A stretch of 64,000 nucleotides of DNA. Origin: Canna indica (lineage: Eukaryota; Streptophyta; Magnoliopsida; Zingiberales; Cannaceae). Below the pieces are notes generated by a model. It had not been told where the DNA came from. It did no database searches and saw nothing but the letters and a program-made list of their open reading frames with translations. The stretch's first letter is position 1. Every line of letters begins with the position of its first letter. The DNA is taken from the NCBI GenBank assembly GCA_034359265.1, contig CP136893.1, positions 50,665,501-50,729,500 of the forward strand, read 5' to 3'. Positions 39,101 to 52,175 of the stretch are shown here, piece after piece. A program made the translations under genes and the position numbers.

Positions 39101-41310
39101 AATAGAATCTTGAACGAAGCCGACTGATTGAACTTCGGGGAATCGGCTCGAAACGCCCAGAAATCTGAGTCCCGAGCGACTCCAGAATATTCACTGTGAT
39201 GGGAGAAGTTGTTAATCGAGTTATTTTTTACAGACTAATGCAAAGAATTGCACGATTTTTCGAATAGAATCTTGAACGAAGCCGACTGATTGAACTTCGG
39301 GGTATCGGCTCGAAACGCCCAGAAATCTGAGTCCCGAGCGACTCCAGAACTTTCACTGTGATGGGAGAAGTTGTTAATCGAGTTATTTTTTACAGACTAA
39401 TGCAAAGAATTGCACGATTTTTCGAATAGAATCTTGAACGAAGCCGACTGATTGAACTTCGGGGTATCGGCTCGAAACGCCCAGAAATCTGTGTCCCGAG
39501 CCACTCCAGAACATTCACTGTGATGGAAGAAGTTGTTAATCGAGTTATTTTTTACAGACTAATGCAAAGAATTGCACGATTTTTCGAATAGAATCTTGAA
39601 CGAAGCCGACTGATTGAACTTCAGTGTATCGGCTCGAAACGTCCAGAAATTTGAGTCCCGAGCGACTCCAGAACGTTCACTGTGATGGGAGAAGTTGTTA
39701 ATCGAGTTATTTTTTACAGACTAATGCAAAGAATTGCACGATTTTTCGAATAGAATCTTGAACGAAGCCGACTGATTGAACTTCAGTGTATCGGCTCGAA
39801 ACGCCCAGAAATTTGAGTCCCGAGCGACTCCAGAACATTCACTGTGATGGGAGAAGTTGTTAATCGAGTTATTTTTTACAGACTAATGCAAAGAATTGCA
39901 CGATTTTTCGAATAGAATCTTGAACGAAGCTGACTGATTGAACTTCTGTGTATCGGCTCGAAACGTCCAGAAATTTGAGTCCCGAGCGACTCCAGAACGT
40001 TCACTGTGATGGGAGAAGTTGTTAATCGAGTTATTTTTTACAGACTAATGCAAAGAATTGCACGATTTTTCGAATAGAATCTTGAACGAAGCTGACTGAT
40101 TGAACTTCTGTGTATCGGCTCGAAACGTCCAGAAATTTGAGTCCCGAGCGACTCCAGAACGTTCACTGTGATGGGAGAAGTTGTTAATCGAGTTATTTTT
40201 TACAGACTAATGCAAAGAATTGCACGATTTTTCGAATAGAATCTTGAACGAAGCCGACTGATTGAACTTCGGGGTATCGGCTCGAAACGTCCAGAAATTT
40301 GAGTCCCGAGCGACTCCAGAACGTTCACTGTGATGGGAGAAGTTGTTAATCGAGTTATTTTTTACAGACTAATGCAAAGAATTGCACGATTTTTCGAATA
40401 GAATCTTGAACGAAGCCGACTGATTGAACTTCCGTGTATCGGCTCGAAACGTCCAGAAATTTGAGTCCCGAGCGACTCCAGATCGTTCACTGTGATGGGA
40501 GAAGTTATTAATCGAGTTATTTTTTACAGACTAATGCAAAGAATTGCACGATTTTTCGAATAGAATCTTGAACGAAGCCGACTGATTGAACTTCGGGGTA
40601 TCGGCTCGAAACGCCCAGAAATCTGAGTCCCGAGCGACTCCAGAATATTCACTGTGATGGGAGAAGTTGTTAATCGAGTTATTTTTTACAGACTAATGCA
40701 AAGAATTGCACGATTTTTCGAATAGAATCTTGAACGAAGCCGACTGATTGAACTTCGGGGTATCGGCTCGAAACGCCCAGAAATCTGAGTCCCGAGCGAC
40801 TCCAGAACTTTCACTGTGATGGGAGAAGTTGTTAATCGAGTTATTTTTTACAGACTAATGCAAAGAATTGCACGATTTTTCGAATAGAATCTTGAACGAA
40901 GCCGACTGATTGAACTTCGGGGTATCGGCTCGAAACGCCCAGAAATCTGTGTCCCGAGCCACTCCAGAACATTCACTGTGATGGAAGAAGTTGTTAATCG
41001 AGTTATTTTTTACAGACTAATGCAAAGAATTGCACGATTTTTCGAATAGAATCTTGAACGAAGCCGACTGATTGAACTTCAGTGTATCGGCTCGAAACGT
41101 CCAGAAATTTGAGTCCCGAGCGACTCCAGAACGTTCACTGTGATGGGAGAAGTTGTTAATCGAGTTATTTTTTACAGACTAATGCAAAGAATTGCACGAT
41201 TTTTCGAATAGAATCTTGAACGAAGCCGACTGATTGAACTTCAGTGTATCGGCTCGAAACGCCCAGAAATTTGAGTCCCGAGCGACTCCAGAACATTCAC
41301 TGTGATGGGA
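36127..41310 (+). repeat. Transition segment between family 1 and family 2, rich in chimeric monomers
   Basis: Fragments of family 1 (D-L-H-I-N-E-E-M, for example 39,043-40,338) alternate with the first family 2 units: A with ACTAACGC and GAATAAAATC at 37,261, and C with GCATGATT at 37,585. Several monomers are mosaics: 36,613 (H front, L end), 37,099 (I front, L end), 37,909 (J front, C end) and 38,719 (N with an ACGTT end). Class H is last seen at 40,825. GAAGTTATTAATCG marks monomers 36,127, 38,071 and 40,501. Confidence 0.78.
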
Positions 41311-43254
41311 GAAGTTGTTAATCGAGTTATTTTTTACAGACTAATGCAAAGAATTGCACGATTTTTCGAATAGAATCTTGAACGAAGCTGACTGATTGAA
41401 CTTCTGTGTATCGGCTCGAAACGTCCAGAAATTTGAGTCCCGAGCAACTCCAGAACGTTCACTGTGATGGGAGAAGTTGTTAATCGAGTTATTTTTTACA
41501 GACTAATGCAAAGAATTGCACGATTTTTCGAATAGAATCTTGAACGAAGCCGACTGATTGAACTTCGGGGTATCGGCTCGAAACGCCCAGAAATCTGAGT
41601 CCCGAGCGACTCCAGAACTTTCACTGTGATGGGAGAAGTTGTTAATCGAGTTATTTTTTACAGACTAACGCAAAGAATTGCACGATTTTTCGAATAAAAT
41701 CTTGAACGAAGCCGACTGATTGAACTTCGGGGTATCGGCTCGAAACGCCCAGAAATCTGAGTCCCGAGCGACTCCAGAACATTCACTGTGATGGGAGAAG
41801 TTGTTAATCGAGTTATTTTTTACAGACTAATGCAAAGAATTGCACGATTTTTCGAATAGAATCTTGAACGAAGCCGACTGATTGAACTTCGGGGTATCGG
41901 CTCGAAACGTCCAGAAATTTGAGTCCCGAGCGACTCCAGAACGTTCACTGTGATGGGAGAAGTTGTTAATCGAGTTATTTTTTACAGACTAATGCAAAGA
42001 ATTGCATGATTTTTCGAATAGAATCTTGAACGAAGCCGACTGATTGAACTTCAGTGTATCGGCTCGAAACGTCCAGAAATTTGAGTCCCGAGCGACTCCA
42101 GATCGTTCACTGTGATGGGAGAAGTTGTTAATCGAGTTATTTTTTACAGACTAATGCAAAGAATTGCACGATTTTTCGAATAGAATCTTGAACGAAGCCG
42201 ACTGATTGAACTTCAGTGTATCGGCTCGAAACGCCCAGAAATTTGAGTCCCGAGCGACTCCAGAACATTCACTGTGATGGGAGAAGTTGTTAATCGAGTT
42301 ATTTTTTACAGACTAATGCAAAGAATTGCACGATTTTTCGAATAGAATCTTGAACGAAGCTGACTGATTGAACTTCTGTGTATCGGCTCGAAACGTCCAG
42401 AAATTTGAGTCCCGAGCAACTCCAGAACGTTCACTGTGATGGGAGAAGTTGTTAATCGAGTTATTTTTTACAGACTAATGCAAAGAATTGCACGATTTTT
42501 CGAATAGAATCTTGAACGAAGCCGACTGATTGAACTTCGGGGTATCGGCTCGAAACGCCCAGAAATCTGAGTCCCGAGCGACTCCAGAACTTTCACTGTG
42601 ATGGGAGAAGTTGTTAATCGAGTTATTTTTTACAGACTAACGCAAAGAATTGCACGATTTTTCGAATAAAATCTTGAACGAAGCCGACTGATTGAACTTC
42701 GGGGTATCGGCTCGAAACGCCCAGAAATCTGAGTCCCGAGCGACTCCAGAACATTCACTGTGATGGGAGAAGTTGTTAATCGAGTTATTTTTTACAGACT
42801 AATGCAAAGAATTGCACGATTTTTCGAATAGAATCTTGAACGAAGCCGACTGATTGAACTTCGGGGTATCGGCTCGAAACGTCCAGAAATTTGAGTCCCG
42901 AGCGACTCCAGAACATTCACTGTGATGGGAGAAGTTGTTAATCGAGTTATTTTTTACAGACTAATGCAAAGAATTGCATGATTTTTCGAATAGAATCTTG
43001 AACGAAGCCGACTGATTGAACTTCAGTGTATCGGCTCGAAACGTCCAGAAATTTGAGTCCCGAGCGACTCCAGATCGTTCACTGTGATGGGAGAAGTTGT
43101 TAATCGAGTTATTTTTTACAGACTAATGCAAAGAATTGCACGATTTTTTGAATAGAATCTTGAACAAAGCCGACTGATTGAACTTCGGGGTATCGGCTCG
43201 AAACGTCCAGAAATTTGAGTCCCGAGCGACTCCAGAACGTTCACTGTGATGGGA
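41311..43254 (+). repeat. 6-monomer E-L-A-M-C block, two copies (972-bp period)
   Basis: The order E-L-A-M-C-N runs 41,311-42,282, and E-L-A-M-C-M runs 42,283-43,254. Both E units carry GAGCAACTCC. Both A units have ACTAACGC and GAATAAAATC, and both C units have GCATGATT. The last monomer (43,093) is an M with ACGATTTTTTG and AACAAAGCC and starts the family 2 cassette. The N at 42,121 is the last in the window. Confidence 0.82.
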
Positions 43255-44550
43255 GAAGTTGTTAATCGAGTTATTTTTTACAGACTAATGCAAAGAATTG
43301 CACGATTTTTCGAATAGAATCTTAAACAAAGCCGACTGATTGAACTTCGGGGTATCGGCTAGAAAAGCCCAGCAATCTGAGTCCCGAGCGACTCCAGAAC
43401 TTTCACTGTGATGGGAGAAGTTGTTAATCGAGTTATTTTTTACAGACTAATGCAAAGAATTGCACGATTTTTCGAATAGAATCTTGAACGAAGCCGACTG
43501 ATTGAACTTCGGGGTATCGGCTCGAAAAGCCCAGAAATCTGAGTCCCGAGCGACTCCAGAACTTTCACTGTGATGGGAGAAGTTGTTAATCGAGTTATTT
43601 TTTACAGACTAATGCAAAGAATTGCATGATTTTTCGAATAGAATCTTGAACGAAGCCGACTGATTGAACTTCGGGGTATCGGCTCGAAACGCCCAGAAAT
43701 CTGAGTCCCGAGCGACTCCAGAACATTCACTGTGATGGGAGAAGTTGTTAATCGAGTTATTTTTTACAGACTAATGCAAAGAATTGCACGATTTTTCGAA
43801 TAGAATCTTGAACGAAGCCGACTGATTGAACTTCAGTGTATCGGCTCGAAACGCCCAGAAATCTGAGTCCCGAGCGACTCCAGAACATTCACTATGATGG
43901 GAGAAGTTGTTAATCGAGTTATTTTTTACAGACTAATGCAAAGAATTGCACGATTTTTCGAATAGAATCTTGAACGAAGCCGACTGATTGAACTTCGGTG
44001 TATCGGCTCGAAACGTCCAGAAATTTGAGTCCCGAGCGACTCCAGAACGTTCACTGTGATGGGAGAAGTTGTTAATCGAGTTATTTTTTACAGACTAATG
44101 CAAAGAATTGCACGATTTTTCGAATAGAATCTTGAACGAAGCCGACTGATTGAACTTCGGGGTATCGGCTCGAAACGCCCAGAAATCTGAGTCCCGAGCG
44201 ACTCCAGAACTTTCACTGTGATGGGAGAAGTTGTTAATCGAGTTATTTTTTACAGACTAATGCAAAGAATTGCACGATTTTTCGAATAGAATCTTGAACG
44301 AAGCCGACTGATTGAACTTCGGTGTATCGGCTCGAAACGTCCAGAAATTTGAGTCCCGAGCGACTCCAGAACATTCACTGTGATGGGAGAAGTTGTTAAT
44401 CGAGTTATTTTTTACAGACTAATGCAAAGAATTGCACGATTTTTCGAATAGAATCTTGAACGAAGCCGACTGATTGAACTTCGGGGTATCGGCTCGAAAC
44501 GTCCAGAAATTTGAGTCCCGAGCGACTCCAGAACGTTCACTGTGATGGGA
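42931..44550 (+). repeat. Family 2 cassette C-M-J-L-A-A'-P-L-P'-M, copy 1 (1,620 bp)
   Basis: Ten monomers in an order that recurs at 56,808 and 58,751. Markers are C with GCATGATT, M with AACAAAGCC, J with GGCTAGAAAAG, L with CTCGAAAAGCCC, and A with GCATGATT. Here the A' at 43,741 has a private ACTATGATGG. P' lacks the TTTTTAGAATAG change found in the later copies. The cassette defines family 2. Confidence 0.83.
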
Positions 44551-46332
44551 GAAGTTGTTAATCGAGTTATTTTTTACAGACTAATGCAAAGAATTGCACG
44601 ATTTTTCGAATAGAATCTTGAACGAAGCCGACTGATTGAACTTCGGGGTATCGGCTCGAAACGCCCAGAAATCTGAGTCCCGAGCGACTCCAGAACATTC
44701 ACTGTGATGGGAGAAGTTGTTAATCGAGTTATTTTTTACAGACTAATGCAAAGAATTGCACGATTTTTCGAATAGAATCTTGAACGAAGCCGACTGATTG
44801 AACTTCAGTGTATCGGCTCGAAACGCCCAGAAATCTGAGTCCCGAGCGACTCCAGAACATTCACTGTGATGGGAGAAGTTGTTAATCGAGTTATTTTTTA
44901 CAGACTAATGCAAAGAATTGCACGATTTTTCGAATAGAATCTTGAACGAAGCCGACTGATTGAACTTCGGTGTATCGGCTCGAAACGTCCAGAAATTTGA
45001 GTCCCGAGCGACTCCAGAACGTTCACTGTGATGGGAGAAGTTGTTAATCGAGTTATTTTTTACAGACTAATGCAAAGAATTGCACGATTTTTCGAATAGA
45101 ATCTTGAACGAAGCCGACTGATTGAACTTCGGGGTATCGGCTCGAAACGCCCAGAAATCTGAGTCCCGAGCGACTCCAGAACTTTCACTGTGATGGGAGA
45201 AGTTGTTAATCGAGTTATTTTTTACAGACTAATGCAAAGAATTGCACGATTTTTCGAATAGAATCTTGAACGAAGCCGACTGATTGAACTTCGGGGTATC
45301 GGCTCGAAACGCCCAGAAATCTGAGTCCCGAGCGACTCCAGAACATTCACTGTGATGGGAGAAGTTGTTAATCGAGTTATTTTTTACAGACTAATGCAAA
45401 GAATTGCACGATTTTTCGAATAGAATCTTGAACGAAGCCGACTGATTGAACTTCGGGGTATCGGCTCGAAACGTCCAGAAATTTGAGTCCCGAGCGACTC
45501 CAGAACGTTCACTGTGATGGGAGAAGTTGTTAATCGAGTTATTTTTTACAGACTAATGCAAAGAATTGCACGATTTTTTGAATAGAATCTTGAACGAAGC
45601 CGACTGATTGAACTTCAGTGTATCGGCTCGAAACGTCCAGAAATTTGAGTCCCGAGCGACTCCAGATCATTCACTGTGATGGGAGAAGTTGTTATTCGAG
45701 TAATTTTTTACAGACTAATGCAAAGAATTGCTCGATTTTTCGAATAGAATCTTGAACGAAGCCGACTGATTGAACTTCAGTGTATCGGCTCGAAACGTCC
45801 AGAAATTTGAGTCCCGAGCGACTCCAGAACGTTCACTGTGATGGGAGAAGTTGTTAATCGAGTTATTTTTTACAGACTAATGCAAAGAATTGCACGATTT
45901 TTTGAATAGAATCTTGAACGAAGCCGACTGATTGAACTTCAGTGTATCGGCTCGAAATGCCCAGAAATCTGAGTCCCGAGCGACTCCAGAACTTTCACTG
46001 TGATGGGAGAAGTTGTTAATCGAGTTATTTTTTACAGACTAACGCAAAGAATTGCACGATTTTTCGAATAAAATCTTGAACGAAGCCGACTGATTGAACT
46101 TCGGGGTATCGGCTCGAAACGCCCAGAAATCTGAGTCCCGAGCGACTCCAGAACATTCACTGTGATGGGAGAAGTTGTTAATCGATTTATTTTTTACAGA
46201 CTAATGCAAAGAATTGCACGATTTTTCGAATAGAATCTTGAACGAAGCCGACTGATTGAACTTCGGGGTATCGGCTCGAAACGTCCAGAAATTTGAGTCC
46301 CGAGCGACTCCAGAACATTCACTGTGATGGGA
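44551..46332 (+). repeat. Family 2 segment A-A'-P-L-A-M-C-X-Q-A-M, copy 1
   Basis: Eleven monomers whose order recurs at 60,857-62,638. This is the first appearance of X (45,685) and Q (45,847). The X here has an extra TTGCTCGATTT change absent from other X units. The preceding C ends ATCATT rather than ATCGTT and has ACGATTTTTTG. The M at 46,171 has ATCGATTTATT. The reappearance of this order 16.3 kb away shows that both flanks of the diverged blocks belong to one family. Confidence 0.8.
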
Positions 46333-47885
46333 GAAGTTGTTAATCGAGTTATTTTTTACAGACTAATGCAAAGAATTGCACGATTTTTCGAATAGAATCT
46401 TGAACGAAGCCGACTGATTGAACTTCGGTGTATCGGCTCGAAACGTCCAGAAATTTGAGTCCCGAGCGACTCCAGAACGTTCACTGTGATGGGAGAAGTT
46501 GTTAATCGAGTTATTTTTTACAGACTAATGCAAAGAATTGCACGATTTTTCGAATAGAATCTTGAACGAAGCCGACTGATTGAACTTCGGGGTATCGGCT
46601 CGAAACGCCCAGAAATCTGAGTCCCGAGCGACTCCAGAACTTTCACTGTGATGGGAGAAGTTGTTAATCGAGTTATTTTTTACAGACTAATGCAAAGAAT
46701 TGCACGATTTTTCGAATAGAATCTTGAACGAAGCCGACTGATTGAACTTCGGGGTATCGGCTCGAAATGCCCAGAAATCTGAGTCCCGAGCGACTCCAGA
46801 ACATTCACTGTGATGGGAGAAGTTGTTAATCGAGTTATTTTTTACAGACTAATGCAAAGAATTGCACGATTTTTCGAATAGAATCTTGAACGAAGCTGAC
46901 TGATTGAACTTCTGTGTATCGGCTCGAAACGTCCAGAAATTTGAGTCCTGAGCAACTCCAGAACGTTCACTGTGATGGGAGAAGTTGTTAATCGAGTTAT
47001 TTTTTACAGACTAATGCAAAGAATTGCACGATTTTTCGAATAGAATCTTGAACGAAGCCGACTGATTGAACTTCGGGGTATCGGCTCGAAACGCCCAGAA
47101 ATCTGAGTCCCGAGCGACTCCAGAACTTTCACTGTGATGGGAGAAGTTGTTAATCGAGTTATTTTTTACAGACTAATGCAAAGAATTGCACGATTTTTCG
47201 AATAGAATCTTGAACGAAGCCGACTGATTGAACTTCGGGGTATCGGCTCGAAACGCCCAGAAATCTGAGTCCCGAGCGACTCCAGAACTTTCACTGTGAT
47301 GGGAGAAGTTGTTAATCGAGTTATTTTTTACAGACTAATGCAAAGAATTGCACGATTTTTCGAATAGAATCTTGAACGAAGCCGACTGATTGAACTTCGG
47401 GGTATCGGCTCGAAACGCCCAGAAATCTGAGTCCCGAGCGACTCCAGAACATTCACTGTGATGGGAGAAGTTGTTAATCGAGTTATTTTTTACAGACTAA
47501 TGCAAAGAATTGCACGATTTTTCGAATAGAATCTTGAACGAAGCCGACTGATTGAACTTCGGGGTATCGGCTCGAAACGCCCAGAAATCTGAGTCCCGAG
47601 CGACTCCAGAACATTCACTGTGATGGGAGAAGTTGTTAATCGAGTTATTTTTTACAGACTAATGCAAAGAATTGCACGATTTTTCGAATAGAATCTTGAA
47701 CGAAGCTGACTGATTGAACTTCTGTGTATCGGCTCGAAACGTCCAGAAATTTGAGTCCCGAGCAACTCCAGAACGTTCACTGTGATGGGAGAAGTTGTTA
47801 ATCGAGTTATTTTTTACAGACTAATGCAAAGAATTGCACGATTTTTCGAATAGAATCTTGAACGAAGCCGACTGATTGAACTTCG
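46333..47885 (+). repeat. Family 2 monomers leading into the first diverged block
   Basis: The order is P-L-A-E-L-L-A-A-E, plus the front of monomer 47,791. Both E units (46,819 and 47,629) have GAGCAACTCC. The front of 47,791 (positions 1-95) is ordinary main-family sequence. The first diverged base is position 96 (CTTCGAGG), so the junction lies in this 162-bp unit at or just before 47,886. Confidence 0.8.
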
Positions 47886-49199
47886 AGGTATCGGCTAGAA
47901 ATGCCCAGCAATATGGGACCCGAGCGACTGCAGAACATTCACTGTGATGGGAGAAGTTGTTAATCGAGTTATTTTTGATAAACTAATGCAAAGAATGGCA
48001 CACTTTTTGGAATAGAATCTTGAACGAAGCCGACTGATTGAACTTCGGGGTATCGGTTCGAAACGACCAGAAATCTGAATCCCGAGCGACTCAAGAACAT
48101 TCACTGTGATGGGAGAAGTTGTTAATCGAGTTATTTTGACAAACTAATGCAAAGAATTGCACGCTTTTTGGAATAGAATCATGAACGAAGCCGACTGATT
48201 GAACTTCGGGGTATCGGTTCGAAACGACCAGAAATCTGAGTCCCGAGCGACTCCAAAACATTCACTGTGATGGGAGAAGTTGTTAATCGAGTTATTTTGA
48301 CAAACTAATGCAAAGAATTGCACGATTTTTTGAATAGAATCTTGAACAAAGCCGACTGATTGAACTTCGGGGTATCAGCTAGAAACGCCCAGCAATCTGT
48401 GACCCGAGCGACTCCAGAACATTCACTGTGATGGGAGAAGTTGTTAATCGAGTTATTTTTGACAAACTAATGCAAAGAAATGCACGCTTTTTGGAATAGA
48501 ATCCTGAACGAAGCCGACTGATTGAACTTCGGGGTATCGGTTCGAAACGACCAGAAATCTGAGTCCCGAGCGACTCCAGAACATTCACTGTGATGGGAGA
48601 AGTTGTTAATCGAGTTATTTTTTACACACTAATGCAAAGAATTGCACGCTATTTGAAATAGAATCTTGAACGAAGCCGACTGATTGAACTTCGAGGTATT
48701 GGCTAGAAACGCCCAGCAATATGTGACCCGAGCGACTCCAGAATTTTCACTGTGATGGGAGAAGTTGTTAATCTAGTTATTTTTGACAAACTAATGCAAA
48801 GAATGACACGCTTTTTGGAATAGAATATTGAACGAAGCCGACTGATTGAACTTCGGGGTATCGGTTGGAAATGACCAGAAATCTGAGTCCCGGGCGACTC
48901 AAGAACATTCACTGTGATGGGAGAAGTTGTTAATCGAGTTATTTTGACAAACTAATGCAAAGAATTGCACGATTTTTCGAATAGAATCTTGAACGAAGCC
49001 GACTGATTGAACTTCGGGGTATCGGCTAGAAACGCCCAACAATCTGTGACCCGAACGACTCCAGAACATTCACTGTGATGGGAGAAGTTGTTAATCGAGT
49101 TATTTTTGACAAACTAATGCAAAGAATTGCACGCTTTTTGGAATAGAATCATGAACGAAGCCGACTGATTGAACTTCGGGGTATCGGTTCGAAACGACC
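47886..49199 (+). repeat. Diverged satellite block 1 (types Z and Y)
   Basis: Nine diverged units read Z-Y-Y-Z-Y-Z-Y-Z-Y. Y has GGTTCGAAACGACC and Z has CTAGAAACGCCCAGCA with TGTGACCC. Both types commonly have TTTTTGACAAAC in place of TTTTTTACAGAC, and CGCTTTTTGGAATAG in place of CGATTTTTCGAATAG. Units starting at 48,115, 48,276 and 48,923 are 161 bp because one T is lost (TTATTTTGACAA). One Y (near 48,862) is degraded to GGTTGGAAATGACC. The units align base for base with the main family, so this is an older or separate branch of the same satellite. It is not an insertion of unrelated DNA. Confidence 0.9.
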
Positions 49200-49245
49200 A
49201 GAAATCTGAGTCCCGAGCGACTCCAGAACGTTCACTGTGATGGGA

Positions 49246-51459
49246 GAAGTTGTTAATCGAGTTATTTTTTACAGACTAATGCAAAGAATTGCACGATTTT
49301 TTGAATAGAATCTTGAACGAAGCCGACTGATTGAACTTCAGTGTATCGGCTCGAAACGTCCAGAAATTTGAGTCCCGAGCGACTCCAGATCATTCACTGT
49401 GATGGGAGAAGTTGTTATTCGAGTAATTTTTTACAGACTAATGCAAAGAATTGCACGATTTTTCGAATAGAATCTTGAACGAAGCCGACTGATTGAACTT
49501 CAGTGTATCGGCTCGAAACGTCCAGAAATTTGAGTCCCGAGCGACTCCAGAACGTTCACTGTGATGGGAGAAGTTGTTAATCGAGTTATTTTTTACAGAC
49601 TAATGCAAAGAATTGCACGATTTTTCGAATAGAATCTTGAACGAAGCCGACTGATTGAACTTCAGTGTATCGGCTCGAAATGCCCAGAAATCTGAGTCCC
49701 GAGCGACTCCAGAACTTTCACTGTGATGGGAGAAGTTGTTAATCGAGTTATTTTTTACAGACTAACGCAAAGAATTGCACGATTTTTCGAATAAAATCTT
49801 GAACGAAGCCGACTGATTGAACTTCGGGGTATCGGCTCGAAACGCCCAGAAATCTGAGTCCCGAGCGACTCCAGAACATTCACTGTGATGGGAGAAGTTG
49901 TTAATCGAGTTATTTTTTACAGACTAATGCAAAGAATTGCACGATTTTTCGAATAGAATCTTGAACGAAGCCGACTGATTGAACTTCGGGGTATCGGCTC
50001 GAAACGTCCAGAAATTTGAGTCCCGAGCGACTCCAGAACGTTCACTGTGATGGGAGAAGTTGTTAATCGAGTTATTTTTTACAGACTAATGCAAAGAATT
50101 GCACGATTTTTTGAATAGAATCTTGAACGAAGCCGACTGATTGAACTTCAGTGTATCGGCTCGAAACGTCCAGAAATTTGAGTCCCGAGCGACTCCAGAT
50201 CATTCACTGTGATGGGAGAAGTTGTTATTCGAGTAATTTTTTACAGACTAATGCAAAGAATTGCACGATTTTTCGAATAGAATCTTGAACGAAGCCGACT
50301 GATTGAACTTCAGTGTATCGGCTCGAAACGTCCAGAAATTTGAGTCCCGAGCGACTCCAGAACGTTCACTGTGATGGGAGAAGTTGTTAATCGAGTTATT
50401 TTTTACAGACTAATGCAAAGAATTGCACGATTTTTCGAATAGAATCTTGAACGAAGCCGACTGATTGAACTTCAGTGTATCGGCTCGAAATGCCCAGAAA
50501 TCTGAGTCCCGAGCGACTCCAGAACTTTCACTATGATGGGAGAAGTTGTTAATCGAGTTATTTTTTACAGACTAACGCAAAGAATTGCATGATTTTTCGA
50601 ATAAAATCTTGAACGAAGCCGACTGATTGAACTTCGGGGTATCGGCTCGAAACGCCCAGAAATCTGAGTCCCGAGCGACTCCAGAACATTCACTGTGACG
50701 GGAGAAGTTGTTAATCGAGTTATTTTTTACAGACTAATGCAAAGAATTGCACGATTTTTCGAATAGAATCTTGAACGAAGCCGACTGATTGAACTTCGGG
50801 GTATCGGCTCGAAACGTCCAGAAATTTGAGTCCCGAGCAACTCCAGAACATTCACTGTGATGGGAGAAGTTGTTAATCGAGTTATTTTTTACAGACTAAT
50901 GCAAAGAATTGCACGATTTTTCGAATAGAATCTTGAACGAAGCCGACTGATTGAACTTCGGTGTATCGGCTCGAAACGTCCAGAAATTTGAGTCCCGAGC
51001 GACTCCAGAACGTTCACTGTGATGGGAGAAGTTGTTAATCGAGTTATTTTTTACAGACTAATGCAAAGAATTGCACGATTTTTCGAATAGAATCTTGAAC
51101 GAAGCCGACTGATTGAACTTCGGGGTATCGGCTCGAAACGCCCAGAAATCTGAGTCCCGAGCGACTCCAGAACTCTCACTGTGATGGGAGAAGTTGTTAA
51201 TCGAGTTATTTTTTACAGACTAATGCAAAGAATTGCACGATTTTTCGAATAGAATCTTGAACGAAGCCGACTGATTGAACTTCAGTGTATCGGCTCGAAA
51301 CGTCCAGAAATTTGAGTCCCGAGCGACTCCAGAACGTTCACTGTGATGGGAGAAGTTGTTAATCGAGTTATTTTTTACAGACTAATGCAAAGAATTGCAC
51401 GATTTTTCGAATAGAATCTTGAACGAAGCCGACTGATTGAACTTCAGTGTATCAGCTCG
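49246..51459 (+). repeat. C-X-Q-A-M pentamer repeat between diverged blocks
   Basis: C-X-Q-A-M runs 49,246-50,055 and again 50,056-50,865 (810-bp period). P, L, I and the front of monomer 51,352 follow. The second copy has private changes (ACTATGATGG in Q, GCATGATT and GTGACGGG in A, GAGCAACTCC in M). The monomer at 51,352 begins as main family (CAGTGTATC) and switches to Y sequence at about 51,460. Confidence 0.87.
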
Positions 51460-52175
51460 AAACGACCAGAAATCTGAATCCCGAGCGACTCAAGAACATT
51501 CACTGTGATGGGAGAAGTTGTTAATCGAGTTATTTTGACAAACTAATGCAAAGAATTGCACGCTTTTTGGAATAGAATCATGAACGAAGCCGACTGATTG
51601 AACTTCGGGGTATCGGTTCGAAACGACCAGAAATCTGAGTCCCGAGCGACTCCAAAACATTCACTGTGATGGGAGAAGTTGTTAATCGAGTTATTTTGAC
51701 AAACTAATGCAAAGAATTGCACGATTTTTTGAATAGAATCTTGAACAAAGCCGACTGATTGAACTTCGGGGTATCAGCTAGAAACGCCCAGCAATCTGTG
51801 ACCCGAGCGACTCCAGAACATTCACTGTGATGGGAGAAGTTGTTAATCGAGTTATTTTTGACAAACTAATGCAAAGAAATGCACGCTTTTTGGAATAGAA
51901 TCCTGAACGAAGCCGACTGATTGAACTTCGGGGTATCGGTTCGAAACGACCAGAAATCTGAGTCCCGAGCGACTCCAGAACATTCACTGTGATGGGAGAA
52001 GTTGTTAATCGAGTTATTTTTTACACACTAATGCAAAGAATTGCACGCTATTTGAAATAGAATCTTGAACGAAGCCGACTGATTGAACTTCGAGGTATTG
52101 GCTAGAAACGCCCAGCAATATGTGACCCGAGCGACTCCAGAATTTTCACTGTGATGGGAGAAGTTGTTAATCTAG
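51460..52175 (+). repeat. Diverged satellite block 2 (short copy)
   Basis: This block matches 48,061-48,776 at a constant offset of 3,399 bp; I noticed no difference by eye. It carries Y-Y-Z-Y-Z, with the same two 161-bp units (starting 51,514 and 51,675). It starts in the middle of a Y unit, in exact monomer register with a main-family front, and ends abruptly in ATCTAG at a truncated monomer. It is therefore a fragment of the longer blocks. Confidence 0.9.

Noticed and set aside
48055..48064. tRNA gene or tRNA-derived element at GGTTCGAAAC
   Set aside because: The flanking bases do not form a T-arm stem and there is no acceptor or anticodon arm. Only the B-box-like string matches.
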